DNA of 63,466 nt from Curvibacter sp. (GCA_003987795.1 RXJO01000224.1:1-63466), one strand, 5' to 3'; counted from the first letter of the stretch, positions 11,563 to 21,640 are shown. The notes: generated from the sequence alone by a model not told the origin. Translations and numbers: made by a program.

Positions 11563-12507
11563 ATGTCCGCGCCTCTGACCATCGCCTTTCTCAGCAGCGA
11601 CCTCGACTTCAGCTATCTGTTGCCCGCCTTCCGCGCCCAGTTCCCTCAGGCACGGCTGTGCCTGGGCACCGAGCTGGGCCCGTTGGACCAAATCGATGCC
11701 GCCGTCTGCTGGTACCCGCCCGAGGGCCTGCTGGCCCGCCTGCCCCGGCTGCGCCTGATCCAGTCGGTGGGCGCCGGCATCGACCACATCACGGCCGACC
11801 CGGCTCTGCCCGCTTTGCCGGTGTGCCGCATCGTCGATCCCGACATGGGCCAGGGCATGACCGCCTACGTCACCTGGGCCGTGATCCAGCACCAGCGCTA
11901 CATGGGGGCCTACCTGCGCAGCGCGGCCGCACGCCGCTGGGAAGAGCAGCCGGTGCAGCCACCCCGCCAGCACCGTGTCGGCATCGCCGGCCTGGGCACC
12001 CTGGGCCTGGCCTGTGCCGAGGCCCTGCTGAAGATCGGCTACAGCGTGCGCGGCTGGAGCCGCTCGCCCAAACAGGATCTGCCCGAGGGCCTTCAGGCCT
12101 TCCACGGCGAGGCCGGGCAGGCCGAGTTCCTGGCCGGCTGCGACACCCTGGTCTGCCTGCTGCCACTCACCGATGACACGCGCGGCATCCTGTGCCGAGA
12201 GCTGTTCGACCAGCTGCCGCGGGGGGCCCACCTGATCAACGTCGGGCGAGGCGCCCACCTGGTCGAGGCCGACCTGCTGGCAGCCCTGGCCAGCGGGCAG
12301 TTGGCCGCTGCCACGCTGGACGCCCTGACCCAGGAACCCCTGCCCCCCGAGCACCCGTTCTGGGCCGACCCGCGCATCCTCATCACACCGCACATTGCCA
12401 CGCGCACCGATCCCGCCGTCATCGCACGCCAGACCGCTGACAACCTCGCCCGGATCGACGCGGGCCGGGCCGCCGAAGTGGCGGTCGATCTGCAACGCGG
12501 CTACTGA
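11563..12507 (+). CDS. D-2-hydroxyacid dehydrogenase, glyoxylate/hydroxypyruvate reductase A-like
   Basis: VGIAGLGTLGLACAEAL...SRSPK...LINVGRGAHLVEADLLAALASGQLAAATLDALTQEPLPPEHPFW...ITPHIA. Confidence 0.87.
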   Translation: MSAPLTIAFLSSDLDFSYLLPAFRAQFPQARLCLGTELGPLDQIDAAVCWYPPEGLLARLPRLRLIQSVGAGIDHITADPALPALPVCRIVDPDMGQGMTAYVTWAVIQHQRYMGAYLRSAAARRWEEQPVQPPRQHRVGIAGLGTLGLACAEALLKIGYSVRGWSRSPKQDLPEGLQAFHGEAGQAEFLAGCDTLVCLLPLTDDTRGILCRELFDQLPRGAHLINVGRGAHLVEADLLAALASGQLAAATLDALTQEPLPPEHPFWADPRILITPHIATRTDPAVIARQTADNLARIDAGRAAEVAVDLQRGY

Positions 12508-12546
12508 GCCCCCAATCACTGACCCACCCCTCACGGAAGACGCACC

Positions 12547-13914
12547 ATGACCACCCCCAGCGCGCTGGCCGCCAAAGACATCGCCGCCCACCTGCACCCC
12601 TTCACCAACCTGGCCACCCATGCCGATGTCGGCCCGCTGGTGATCACGCGCGGCGACGGCATCCATGTCGAAGATGAACAGGGCCGCCGCTACATCGAGG
12701 GCATGTCGGGCCTGTGGTGCAGCTCGCTGGGCTTCAGCCATCCGCGCCTGGTCGCGGCCGGCATCCAGGCCCTGCAGACCCTGCCGTACTACCACACCTT
12801 CAATCACCGATCCAACCCGGCGGTGGCCCAACTGGCCGAGAAGCTGCTGGCCCTGGCCCCGGTGCCCATGGCCCGGGTGTTCTTTGCCAACTCAGGCTCG
12901 GAGGCCAACGACAGCGCGGTCAAGATGGTCTGGTACTACCACAACGCCATCGGCAAGCCTGGCAAGAAGAAGATCCTGGCGCGCCAGCGCGCCTACCACG
13001 GGGTGACCGTGGCAGCCGCCAGCCTCAGCGGCCTGCCCGCCAACCACCAGGACTTCGACCTGCCCATCGAGCGCATCAGCCATGTCGAGTGCCCACACCA
13101 CTACCGCTATGGCCTGCCCGGTGAAAGCGAGGCCGACTTCGCCACCCGGCTGGCCGATGCCCTGGAGCAACGCATCCTGCAGGAGGGACCCGACACGGTG
13201 GCCGCCTTCTTTGCCGAGCCGGTGATGGGCGCCGGTGGCGTGATCGTGCCACCTGAAACCTACTTCGAAAAAGTGCAGGCGGTGCTGCGCAAATACCAGG
13301 TGCTGCTGGTGGCCGATGAGGTGATCTGCGGCTTCGGCCGCACCGGCAACATGTTCGGCTCGACCACCTTCGGCCTGCAGCCCGACATCCTGACCTGCGC
13401 CAAGGCCTTGTCATCGGGCTACGTGCCGATCTCGGCCGTGATGGTGTCGCCCGCCATCCACGACGCCCTGGCTGCCAACAGCGGGCGCATCGGCACCTTC
13501 GGCCATGGCTATACCTACTCAGGCCACCCGGTGGCCTCGGCGATCGCGCTCGAAACCCTCAAGGTGTACGAGGACGACCGCATCCTGGAGCGGGTCCGTG
13601 AGCTTGCGCCCGGCTTCCAGTCCCGGCTGCGCCAGTTCGGCCAACGGCGCTGTGTCGGCGAAGCCCGCGGCGTGGGCCTGATCGGTGCCCTGGAGCTGGT
13701 GGCCGACAAGGCCAGCCGACAAGCGTTCGCACCCGCCCTCAAGGCAGGCCCACGCCTGGCTCAACTGGCCCAGGAGTAGGGCCTGATCGTGCGCGCCATG
13801 GGCGACACCGTGGCCCTGTGTCCGCCGCTGATCATCAGCGCCACCGAGCTCGACACCCTGTTCGACCGCCTGGACAAGGCCTTCGACCTGTTCGAGGCCA
13901 GCCTGCCCGCCTGA
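12547..13914 (+). CDS. Class III (omega-)aminotransferase, reading frame interrupted by one in-frame TAG at codon 411
   Basis: ORF 12547..13779 ends ...LAQLAQE[TAG]; the same frame continues GLIVRAMGDTVALCPPLIISATELDTLFDRLDKAFDLFEASLPA to TGA at 13912-13914, a typical class III aminotransferase C-terminus. Confidence 0.9.
13777..13779 (+). other. In-frame amber (TAG) codon near the aminotransferase C-terminus
   Basis: cag gag TAG ggc ctg atc gtg cgc gcc atg ggc; downstream homology stays in the same frame. Confidence 0.92.
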
Positions 13915-13941
13915 TCTGCCCCCCCGCCGCCGGAGCTCTCC

Positions 13942-14994
13942 ATGCAAGCCTTCTTCTCGCCCGACCAGATGCTGCACACGCCGCAGCAGTTCATGCGCCT
14001 GGGCCGCCTGATGCCCGCGGCGGATCTGCCCAGCCGCGCCAGCGCCTTGCAGGCTGCGCTGCAGGACTGTGGCGTGCCGGTGCAAGAGCCCGCCGATCTG
14101 GGACGTGAGCCCCTGGCCGCCGTGCACGCGCCCCACTACCTGGATTACCTGGAGACCGCCTGGGAGCGCTGGCAGGCCCTGCGCCGCCCCGGCGTCGAAC
14201 CCGGCATCGAAGTGCTGCCCAACCTGGGCCCCTACCCGCCGCCAGGGGGCGGCCTGCGCCGAGGGCCCTGCCCCTCGCCCTCGCTGGTCGCTCAGACCGG
14301 CTACTACCTGGGCGACCTGTCCTGCCCGATCGGCGCGCCCAGTTGGCGCTCCATCCTGCGCTCGGCGCACAGCGCAGTGGCGGCCGCCGACGCCGTCATT
14401 GCTGGCACCTCGGCGGCCTATGCCCTGTGCCGGCCCTCGGGCCACCATGCCCACAGTGACCGCGCCAGCGGCTTCTGCTTTGTCAACAACAACGCCTGCG
14501 CAGCAGCCCGGCTGCTGGCGCACTTCGGTCGCGTGGCCGTGCTCGACGTGGACGCGCACCATGGCGACGGCACGCAGAACATCTTCTATGACCGGGCCGA
14601 GGTGATGACCATCTCGACCCACGCCGACCCCAGCCAGTACTTTCCGTTCTACACCGGCTACGCCGAAGAACGCGGCATCGGGCCCGGCACCGGCTGCAAC
14701 CTGAACCTGCCCTTGCCACATGGCAGCGGCAATGCCGAGTTCGCGCGGGCCCTGGACGCCGCTCAGGCCGCACTGCAGGCCTTCGCTCCCCGCGCCCTGG
14801 TGCTGGCCCTGGGCTTCGACACCTACAAGGACGACCCGATCAGCGTGCTGCGCCTTGATTTCGAGGCCTACCGCGACATCGGTCGCCGGGTGCGCCGTCT
14901 GGGCCTGCCCACCGTGGTCGTCCAAGAGGGCGGCTACATGGTCGAAGCCATCGGCCCCGGCCTGAGCGCCTTCCTGGAGGGCCTTCATGGCTGA
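13942..14994 (+). CDS. Histone deacetylase / acetylpolyamine amidohydrolase family protein
   Basis: PSGHHAHSDRASGFCFVNNNACAAARLL...VAVLDVDAHHGDGTQNIFYDR. Confidence 0.9.
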   Translation: MQAFFSPDQMLHTPQQFMRLGRLMPAADLPSRASALQAALQDCGVPVQEPADLGREPLAAVHAPHYLDYLETAWERWQALRRPGVEPGIEVLPNLGPYPPPGGGLRRGPCPSPSLVAQTGYYLGDLSCPIGAPSWRSILRSAHSAVAAADAVIAGTSAAYALCRPSGHHAHSDRASGFCFVNNNACAAARLLAHFGRVAVLDVDAHHGDGTQNIFYDRAEVMTISTHADPSQYFPFYTGYAEERGIGPGTGCNLNLPLPHGSGNAEFARALDAAQAALQAFAPRALVLALGFDTYKDDPISVLRLDFEAYRDIGRRVRRLGLPTVVVQEGGYMVEAIGPGLSAFLEGLHG

Positions 14995-15898
14995 GGCCAC
15001 CCCCACAGGGTCCACCATTGCGACCCCGCAGACCAACCCGGCCGGCCAGCAACGCCAGGGCATGCTGCTGTTCCTGGCGGCCTTGCTGGCCTTCGCCTGC
15101 TACGACGCCTTTGCCAAGCAGATGCTGACCCATTACCCGGCCACGCTGATGAACCTGACCCGCTACGTGGCCGTGGGCAGCATGGCCGCGGTCCTGCTGT
15201 GGCGGCATGGCGACTGGCGGCTGTGGCGCCAGCCACACCAGAGGCTGTTGTTCCTGCGCAGCCTCATGCTGGCCATCGTGGCCACCAGCTTCATGACCGC
15301 ACTGGCCAGCATGCCCTTGGCTGAGGCCACAGCGATCTACTTCACCGCCCCGCTGATCATGGTGGCCCTGTCGCCCTGGGTGCTGGGCGAGCAGGTCGGC
15401 CGCGTGCAATGGGTGGCCGTGCTGGTCGGCTTCGCCGGCATGCTGCTGATCGTGCGCCCTGGCGCCGCCCTGCCTCTGGCCGGCACGCTGCTGATGGCGC
15501 TGGCCGCCGTGTGCTATGCCCTGTTCCAGGTGCTGACACGGCGGCTGTCAGGCCTGGTGCCGTCCCCCGTGCAATACGCCTACATGGCGGCCATGTGCCT
15601 GGTGGTGACCAATCTGCCGGCCTTGTTCAGCGGCCCCGTGAACTGGCCGGGCTGGGTCGAGCTGAGCCTATTGGTGGCCGGCGGATTCGTCAGCGGGGCG
15701 GCGCAGTTGCTGCTGCTGGCGGCCTTCCGGCGCGTCTCGGCCTCGGTGCTGGCCCCGATGAACTACCTGCAACTGTTGCTGGCGGTGTTGATCAGCACGT
15801 TCTGGTTTCAACGCCCACCCGACGCCCTTGCCCTGGGCGGCATGGCCCTGATCGGTGCGGCCGGGGTCTATCTGGCTTTGCCCAGGCGCTTAAAGTAA
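14987..15898 (+). CDS. DMT/EamA family transporter
   Basis: Two EamA-like repeats, about ten hydrophobic segments; stop TAA. Confidence 0.88.
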   Translation: MAEATPTGSTIATPQTNPAGQQRQGMLLFLAALLAFACYDAFAKQMLTHYPATLMNLTRYVAVGSMAAVLLWRHGDWRLWRQPHQRLLFLRSLMLAIVATSFMTALASMPLAEATAIYFTAPLIMVALSPWVLGEQVGRVQWVAVLVGFAGMLLIVRPGAALPLAGTLLMALAAVCYALFQVLTRRLSGLVPSPVQYAYMAAMCLVVTNLPALFSGPVNWPGWVELSLLVAGGFVSGAAQLLLLAAFRRVSASVLAPMNYLQLLLAVLISTFWFQRPPDALALGGMALIGAAGVYLALPRRLK

Positions 15899-15948
15899 CG
15901 GCCCTGACCGAGACTCAAGACCCCGTCGAGACAAAGCCGCGCCCCACC

Positions 15949-16698
15949 ATGAACTCCATCGTCGCCCCCCAACCAGAACCCCGCGCCGTCCCCTCTGCTG
16001 CCCCTGGCTTTTCGTCCATCGATCTGCCCGACCTGGTGGCAGTGGTCGAGGCGCAACTGCAGCAGGCCATCGTCGAAGGCCGCCTGCCGCCCGGGGCCCG
16101 CATCGTCGAGGCCGAACTGGCGCGCCAGATGGGCGTCAGCCGCGCCCCCGTGCGCGAGGCCGCCCGCCGTCTGGAAAGCCAAGGCCTGCTGGTGGCCCGC
16201 CCGCGCTACGGCTTCACGGTGCGCACCCTGGACCTGCAGCAGATCAACGACCTGTTCCAGGTGCGCATCGGGCTGGAGGTCATGGCCACCGGCCTGGCCT
16301 GCCGACAGGCCAGCGACGAGCAACTGGCCCAGTTGCAAGCCCGCGTCGACCACATGGTGGCCCAGGCCCCGCACCTGGGCCAGGCCGAGCGCGTGACCCT
16401 GGACCTGGGCATCCACGCCTGCATCTGCGAGATCTCGGGCAACGCCTACCTGCACCGCCTGTTCAGCAACATGCAGACCGAGATCCGCATGATCCTGGCC
16501 CTGACCGAGGGCAGCTACCGCGACCCCAATCTGATCGCCGAATCGCATCGCCCGGTGATCGAGGCCATGCGCCGACGCGATGCCACCGCCGCCGAGCAAG
16601 CCCTGCGCCACCACCTGCTCGAAGGGCAGGAACACGTGCAGGCCCTGTTCCTGCGCGCCCAGCGCGGGCAGAACGGCACAGCCGCGCCACCCACCTGA
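15949..16698 (+). CDS. GntR family transcriptional regulator, FCD subfamily
   Basis: LPPGARIVEAELARQMGVSRAPVREAARRLESQGLLVARPRYGFTV wHTH; C-terminal FCD-like helical domain. Confidence 0.9.
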   Translation: MNSIVAPQPEPRAVPSAAPGFSSIDLPDLVAVVEAQLQQAIVEGRLPPGARIVEAELARQMGVSRAPVREAARRLESQGLLVARPRYGFTVRTLDLQQINDLFQVRIGLEVMATGLACRQASDEQLAQLQARVDHMVAQAPHLGQAERVTLDLGIHACICEISGNAYLHRLFSNMQTEIRMILALTEGSYRDPNLIAESHRPVIEAMRRRDATAAEQALRHHLLEGQEHVQALFLRAQRGQNGTAAPPT

Positions 16699-16719
16699 TT
16701 TCCACCCCGCCCAAGCCCC

Positions 16720-17748
16720 ATGAAGATCGTCCACTCCGACCAGCACCACGGCCACGACCCGCAACAATTCATCGTTCGCGGGCGCATGAAGCGCAGCAAC
16801 GAGCAACCCGAGCGCGCCACCCGCCTGCTGGCGGCCGCCCAGGGCGCGGGCCACACCGTGCTGGCCCCGGACGATCATGGACCCGGCCCGCGTGCCGCCA
16901 TCCACACCCCGCAGTACCTGCATTTCCTGGAGACCGCCTGGGACCGCTGGCAGCAACTCGAGAACGCCTCCGACGAGGTGATGCCCAACGTCTACCCCTT
17001 TCCAGGCCAGCCCTTCACCTACCCCGATCACCTGGTGGGCCAGGCGGGCTACCACATGGGCGACAACGCCTGCAGCATCGGCCGCCACACCTGGCAGGCA
17101 GCGGTGGCCTCAGCGCACAGTGCCACCCATGCCGCTGAACTGGTGCTGGCCGGCGAGCGGGCCGTGTACGCGCTGTGCCGCCCCCCGGGCCATCACGCCT
17201 ACACCGACCGGGCCAACGGCTTCTGCTACCTCAACAACAGCGCGATCGCAGCCCAGCACCTGCGCCAGCACCATGCCCGGGTGGCTGTGCTGGACATCGA
17301 CGTGCACCATGGCAACGGCACCCAGGGCATCTTCTGGCGTCGCAAGGACGTGCTGACCGTTTCGCTGCACGCCGACCCCCATGTGTGCACCCCCTACTTC
17401 ACGGGCCACGCCCACGAACACGGCGAGGGCGAGGGCCTGGGCTACAACCTCAATCTGCCACTGCCCCGCGGCACCGGTGATGAAGCCTACCTGCAGACCC
17501 TGCTCAAGGCGCTGACCAGCGTGCGGGCCTACGCACCCGGCGCCCTGGTGGTGGCCCTGGGACTGGACGCCCACGAGAACGACCCCTACCGCATGCTGGC
17601 GGTCAGCACCCCCGGCTTCGCCCGCATCACCGCCGAGATCGCGCGCCTGGGCCTGCCCACGGTGCTGGTACAGGAGGGGGGCTACCTGGGCGATGACCTG
17701 GGGCCCAACCTGGTGAGCGCCCTGCGCGGCTTCGAGTCGGTGGCGTGA
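16720..17748 (+). CDS. Histone deacetylase / acetylpolyamine amidohydrolase family protein (second copy)
   Basis: RPPGHHAYTDRANGFCYLNNSAIAAQHLR...VAVLDIDVHHGNGTQGIFW. Confidence 0.9.
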   Translation: MKIVHSDQHHGHDPQQFIVRGRMKRSNEQPERATRLLAAAQGAGHTVLAPDDHGPGPRAAIHTPQYLHFLETAWDRWQQLENASDEVMPNVYPFPGQPFTYPDHLVGQAGYHMGDNACSIGRHTWQAAVASAHSATHAAELVLAGERAVYALCRPPGHHAYTDRANGFCYLNNSAIAAQHLRQHHARVAVLDIDVHHGNGTQGIFWRRKDVLTVSLHADPHVCTPYFTGHAHEHGEGEGLGYNLNLPLPRGTGDEAYLQTLLKALTSVRAYAPGALVVALGLDAHENDPYRMLAVSTPGFARITAEIARLGLPTVLVQEGGYLGDDLGPNLVSALRGFESVA

Positions 17749-17749
17749 G

Positions 17750-18862
17750 ATGAGCACGCTCGCACCGACCCTCCCCCTGAAGCGCCCGGCACACGACAGC
17801 GCAGCCCTGCTGCCCGGCGCCACGCTGCTGAGCGCTCCCCCCGCCCCGGTCTCACTCGACGAGGCCCGCGCCCTGCTGCGCGAGCACTATGGCCTGCACG
17901 GTGTGGATCTGAAGGCCCTCAGTGGCGAACGCGACGCCAACTTCCTGGTCAGGCCAGGGCAGGGGCCCGCCTGCATGCTGAAAATCTCGCACCCACAGGA
18001 AAGTCCGCTGGTGGCTGATTTTCAGACCCAGGTGCTGCTGCATCTGGCGCACCGGGCCCCCGAGCTGCCGGTGCAACGCCTGCTGTCCACCCTCGAAGGC
18101 CAGCCCAGCCTGACCCTGGCCTGGCCCGATGGCGGCCAGCGCGTGATGCGGCTGTTCAGCTACCTGGAAGGGCTGCCCATGCCCCAGGCCCCGCGCTCCG
18201 AGGCCCAACGTCTGAACGTGGCCCGCCTGCTGGCCCGTCTGGACCACGCCCTGGCCGACGTCAGCCATCCCGCCGGCGAGCAGCCCTTGCCCTGGGACAT
18301 CCAGCGGGCCGACCTGGTGCGGGGCCTGCTGGTGCATGTGAGCGACCCGGCCCGCCAGGCCCTGGCCCACCGGGCCCTGGACGGCTTTGTCGAACGCGTG
18401 CTGCCCCGACTGGGCGAGCTCCCGCGCCAGGCCATCCACAACGACTTCAATCTGTACAACCTGCTGGTCGACGCACAGCACACCGATCTGGTCAGCGGCA
18501 TCCTCGACTTTGGCGATGTGGTGACGGGACCCCGTGTGAACGACCTGGCCGTGGCCGCGTCCTACCAGTTGGATGAGCGCGGTGAAGGAGGCGCCCCCCA
18601 GGCGCTGGCCGCCATCGCAGGGTTCGCCGCGGCCTACCACGCCGAGTGGCCACTGCAGTCACTGGAGTTGGAACTGCTGACCGATCTGGTGCGGGCCCGC
18701 CTGGTGATGGTGGTGGCCATCAGCGGTTGGCGCGCCGCGCGTCAGCCCGACAACGCACCCTACCTGCTGCGCAACAACGCCATCTCCTGGGCCCGCCTGC
18801 AGGCCCTGGATTCCGCCACCCCGGCGCAGGCTGAAGCCGCAATGCGGCACGCCTGCCGCTGA
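17750..18862 (+). CDS. APH-fold phosphotransferase, hydroxylysine kinase-like
   Basis: LSGERDANFLV...QAIHNDFNLYNLLVD...ILDFGDVVTGPRVNDLAVAASY. Confidence 0.82.
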   Translation: MSTLAPTLPLKRPAHDSAALLPGATLLSAPPAPVSLDEARALLREHYGLHGVDLKALSGERDANFLVRPGQGPACMLKISHPQESPLVADFQTQVLLHLAHRAPELPVQRLLSTLEGQPSLTLAWPDGGQRVMRLFSYLEGLPMPQAPRSEAQRLNVARLLARLDHALADVSHPAGEQPLPWDIQRADLVRGLLVHVSDPARQALAHRALDGFVERVLPRLGELPRQAIHNDFNLYNLLVDAQHTDLVSGILDFGDVVTGPRVNDLAVAASYQLDERGEGGAPQALAAIAGFAAAYHAEWPLQSLELELLTDLVRARLVMVVAISGWRAARQPDNAPYLLRNNAISWARLQALDSATPAQAEAAMRHACR

Positions 18863-18872
18863 AAGCCGCAAC

Positions 18873-20165
18873 ATGCAACAACCCGCCCCCCCAGCCGACA
18901 CCGACACCTTGCTGGAGCGCCGCAAGCGCCTGCTCGGCCCTGCCTACCGCCTTTTCTACGAGGAGCCGCTGCACCTGGTGCGCGGCGAAGGCGTGTGGCT
19001 TCATGATGCCGAGGGCCGTCGCTACCTCGACGCCTACAACAACGTGGCCAGCGTGGGCCATGCCCATCCCCAGGTGGTCCAGGCCTTGGCACGCCAGGCC
19101 GCCGTGCTCAACACCCACACCCGCTACTTGCATGAGGGCGTGCTCGACTACGCCGAGCGCCTGCTGGGCCATCTGCCCAGCGAGCTGGGCCAGGCCATGT
19201 TCACCTGCACGGGCAGCGAGGCCAACGATCTGGCGCTGCGCATCGCCCGGGCCCACACCGGGGCCCAGGGCGTGGTCATCACCCGCTGGGCCTACCACGG
19301 TGTGACCACCGTGCTCGCCGAGGCCTCGCCTTCGCTGGGGGCCGGCATGAAGCTGGGCGCCGCCGTGCGCACCGTGGCCGCCCCCGACAGCTACCGCGAA
19401 GCCGGCGCCGACATGGGCCAGCGCCTGGCGCGCGATGTGCGAGCCGCCATTGCCGACCTGCAAGAACAGGGTCTGCAACCCGCCGCCCTGCTGGTCGACA
19501 CCGTGTTCTCCAGCGACGGGCTTTGCACCGCGCCGGCTGGCTTCCTGCAGCCTGCCGTAGAGGCCATCCGCGAGGTCGGCGGGCTCTTCATCGCCGACGA
19601 GGTGCAGCCCGGCTTCGGCCGCACCGGTGAGGCCTTCTGGGGCTTTGCGCGCCACGGCGTGGTGCCCGACATCGTCACCCTGGGCAAGCCCATGGGCAAT
19701 GGCCACCCGGTCGCCGGCCTGGCGGTGCGGCCCGAGGTGCTGGCCGCCTTCGGGCGCGAGTGCCGTTACTTCAACACCTTCGGCGGCAACCCGGTGTCGA
19801 TGGCGGTGGCCAGCGCCGTCCTCGATGTGATCGAGCAAGAGGCGCTGCAGGCCAACGCCTTGACGGTGGGCCAGTACCTGCGCGAGGGACTGCTGGCCCT
19901 GGCCGCCCGCCATGAAGCAGTGGGCGACGTGCGTGGCGCCGGCCTGTTCGTGAGCGTGGAGTTGGTCAACGACCGGGTCCGTCGTCAGGCCGACGGCCCG
20001 CTGGCTGCCCGGGTGGTGAACGGCATGCGCCGCGCTGGCGTGCTGCTCAGCGCCTCGGGGCCACAGGCCAACTGCCTGAAGATCCGCCCGCCTCTGGTGT
20101 TTTCGAAAGCCAACGCGGACGAACTGCTGGACAAGCTCGATGGCGTGCTGAAAGCAGCGACCTGA
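18873..20165 (+). CDS. Class III aminotransferase-fold protein, phospholyase-like (ETNPPL/PHYKPL-related)
   Basis: LLGPAYRLFYEEPLHLVRGEGVWLHDAEGRRYLDAYNNVASVGHAHPQVVQALARQAAVLNTHTRYLHEGVLDYAERLL; resembles the LGPS...NNVAHVGHCHP...LNTNSRFLH region of the human phospholyases as I recall it. Confidence 0.85.
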   Translation: MQQPAPPADTDTLLERRKRLLGPAYRLFYEEPLHLVRGEGVWLHDAEGRRYLDAYNNVASVGHAHPQVVQALARQAAVLNTHTRYLHEGVLDYAERLLGHLPSELGQAMFTCTGSEANDLALRIARAHTGAQGVVITRWAYHGVTTVLAEASPSLGAGMKLGAAVRTVAAPDSYREAGADMGQRLARDVRAAIADLQEQGLQPAALLVDTVFSSDGLCTAPAGFLQPAVEAIREVGGLFIADEVQPGFGRTGEAFWGFARHGVVPDIVTLGKPMGNGHPVAGLAVRPEVLAAFGRECRYFNTFGGNPVSMAVASAVLDVIEQEALQANALTVGQYLREGLLALAARHEAVGDVRGAGLFVSVELVNDRVRRQADGPLAARVVNGMRRAGVLLSASGPQANCLKIRPPLVFSKANADELLDKLDGVLKAAT

Positions 20166-20206
20166 GGCCCAGCCCCACGATATCCCATTGTTTCATCGGC
20201 TCCCCA

Positions 20207-21520
20207 ATGACCTCACACCCAGCACCGACAGCCACCGCGCTGCAACAGGCCGTGGCGCAACTCGACGCCGAGATGATCGACACCCTCAGCGCCTTCGTGG
20301 CCGCTCGAAGTCCCTCTGGGGCCGAACAGCCGGCTGCTGATTTTCTGGAAGCCCAACTGCAAAACCTGGGCCTGGACTGCGAACGCATCGTGCTCGACAG
20401 CGAGCGCATCCGCAACTCACCGATGTTCTCCTGCCCCTGCGACCCCGACGGAGGGCGACACAACCTGCTGGCCCGCCACCTGCCCACGCAGGGGGGTGGG
20501 CGCTCGGTGCTGTTCAACGGACACCTGGACGTGGTCCCGACCGGGCCCGAGCCGCTCTGGAGCGCCCCGCCTTTTCAGCCCCATGTGAAGGACGACTGGC
20601 TTTACGGACGCGGAGCCGGCGACATGAAGGGTGGCATCATCTGTGCCCTGATGGCCTTCAAGGCCCTGCGCCTGCTCGGGCTGCAACCCGCCGGGGTGGT
20701 GGGCTTCAACGCGGTGCTGGATGAGGAAAACACCGGCAACGGCACCCTGGCCACGGTGCATGCCCTGCAGAACACCCTGGCCAGGGCACGCCTGAGCGAA
20801 TTCGACGCGGTGATCATCCCGGAGCCCTTTGCCGAGACCCTGATGGCAGCCCAGGTTGGCGTCAGCTGGCTGTTCGTCACCCTCACCGGGCGCCCCGCCC
20901 ATGTGGCCTACATGGGCCAGGGCCTGAACCCGATCGAGGCGGCCCACGAACTGATGGCCGATCTGAAGCTGCTGGAAGCCGAGTGGAACGCGCCCGAGAA
21001 CCGCCACCCGGCCTTCCGCGACGTGGCCCACCCGATCAACTTCAACCTCGGGCGCATCGAGGGGGGTGAATGGAACTCCTCCGTGCCCTGCACCTGCACC
21101 CTGGGCCTGCGTTGCAGCTACTACCCGGGCACCGAACCCGATGACGCCGTGGCCCTGATCAGCCAACGCCTGCGCGCCAAGGCCCAGGCCTTGAACCCGG
21201 CTTTGCAGCTTGAGATCAGCACCCGGGGTCACCGCTCGCCCGGCTGTGTGTACGACCTTGAACACCCGGCCATGCAGGCCTTGGCCCAGGCGCACCGCAC
21301 CGTCAACGGCCGCGAGGCCGAGCGCCTCGCCTGTACGGCGACCACCGACGGCAGGCACTTCAGCCTGATGACCGACATCCCGGTCACCAATTACGGGCCG
21401 CTGGCGCGCGATATCCATGGCATCGACGAGGCGGTGTCGCTGGCCAGCATGCGCCGCGTCACCCTGACGCTGGCCCATTACCTGGTGGACTGGTGTGGGG
21501 TCGAACCGATCCAGGCCTGA
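20207..21520 (+). CDS. M20 family ArgE/DapE-type deacylase
   Basis: NGHLDVVPTGPEPLW...LYGRGAGDMKGGIICALMAFKAL...VLDEENTGNGT. Confidence 0.9.
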   Translation: MTSHPAPTATALQQAVAQLDAEMIDTLSAFVAARSPSGAEQPAADFLEAQLQNLGLDCERIVLDSERIRNSPMFSCPCDPDGGRHNLLARHLPTQGGGRSVLFNGHLDVVPTGPEPLWSAPPFQPHVKDDWLYGRGAGDMKGGIICALMAFKALRLLGLQPAGVVGFNAVLDEENTGNGTLATVHALQNTLARARLSEFDAVIIPEPFAETLMAAQVGVSWLFVTLTGRPAHVAYMGQGLNPIEAAHELMADLKLLEAEWNAPENRHPAFRDVAHPINFNLGRIEGGEWNSSVPCTCTLGLRCSYYPGTEPDDAVALISQRLRAKAQALNPALQLEISTRGHRSPGCVYDLEHPAMQALAQAHRTVNGREAERLACTATTDGRHFSLMTDIPVTNYGPLARDIHGIDEAVSLASMRRVTLTLAHYLVDWCGVEPIQA

Positions 21521-21537
21521 AAGGGCACAAAAAAGCC

Positions 21538-21567
21538 TTGAGCCACCCGTCAGAAAAATGGGATAAT
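21538..21567 (+). promoter_or_regulatory. Candidate sigma70 promoter for rpmE2
   Basis: TTGAGC, 18-bp spacer, GATAAT, about 75 bp upstream of the rpmE2 ATG. Confidence 0.45.
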
Positions 21568-21640
21568 CGAGGGCTTTTGGCGAAAAGTGCTGTGCAGTGG
21601 TTTGCGCAGTGGCTCTCGCAGCATCCTAAAAGGTAAGACC

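Noticed and set aside
12547-13914. Aminotransferase as an ordinary pseudogene
   Set aside because: Not preferred: the only lesion is a single TAG, the frame and codon usage are otherwise intact, and a second gene (rho) shows the same lesion. Still possible.
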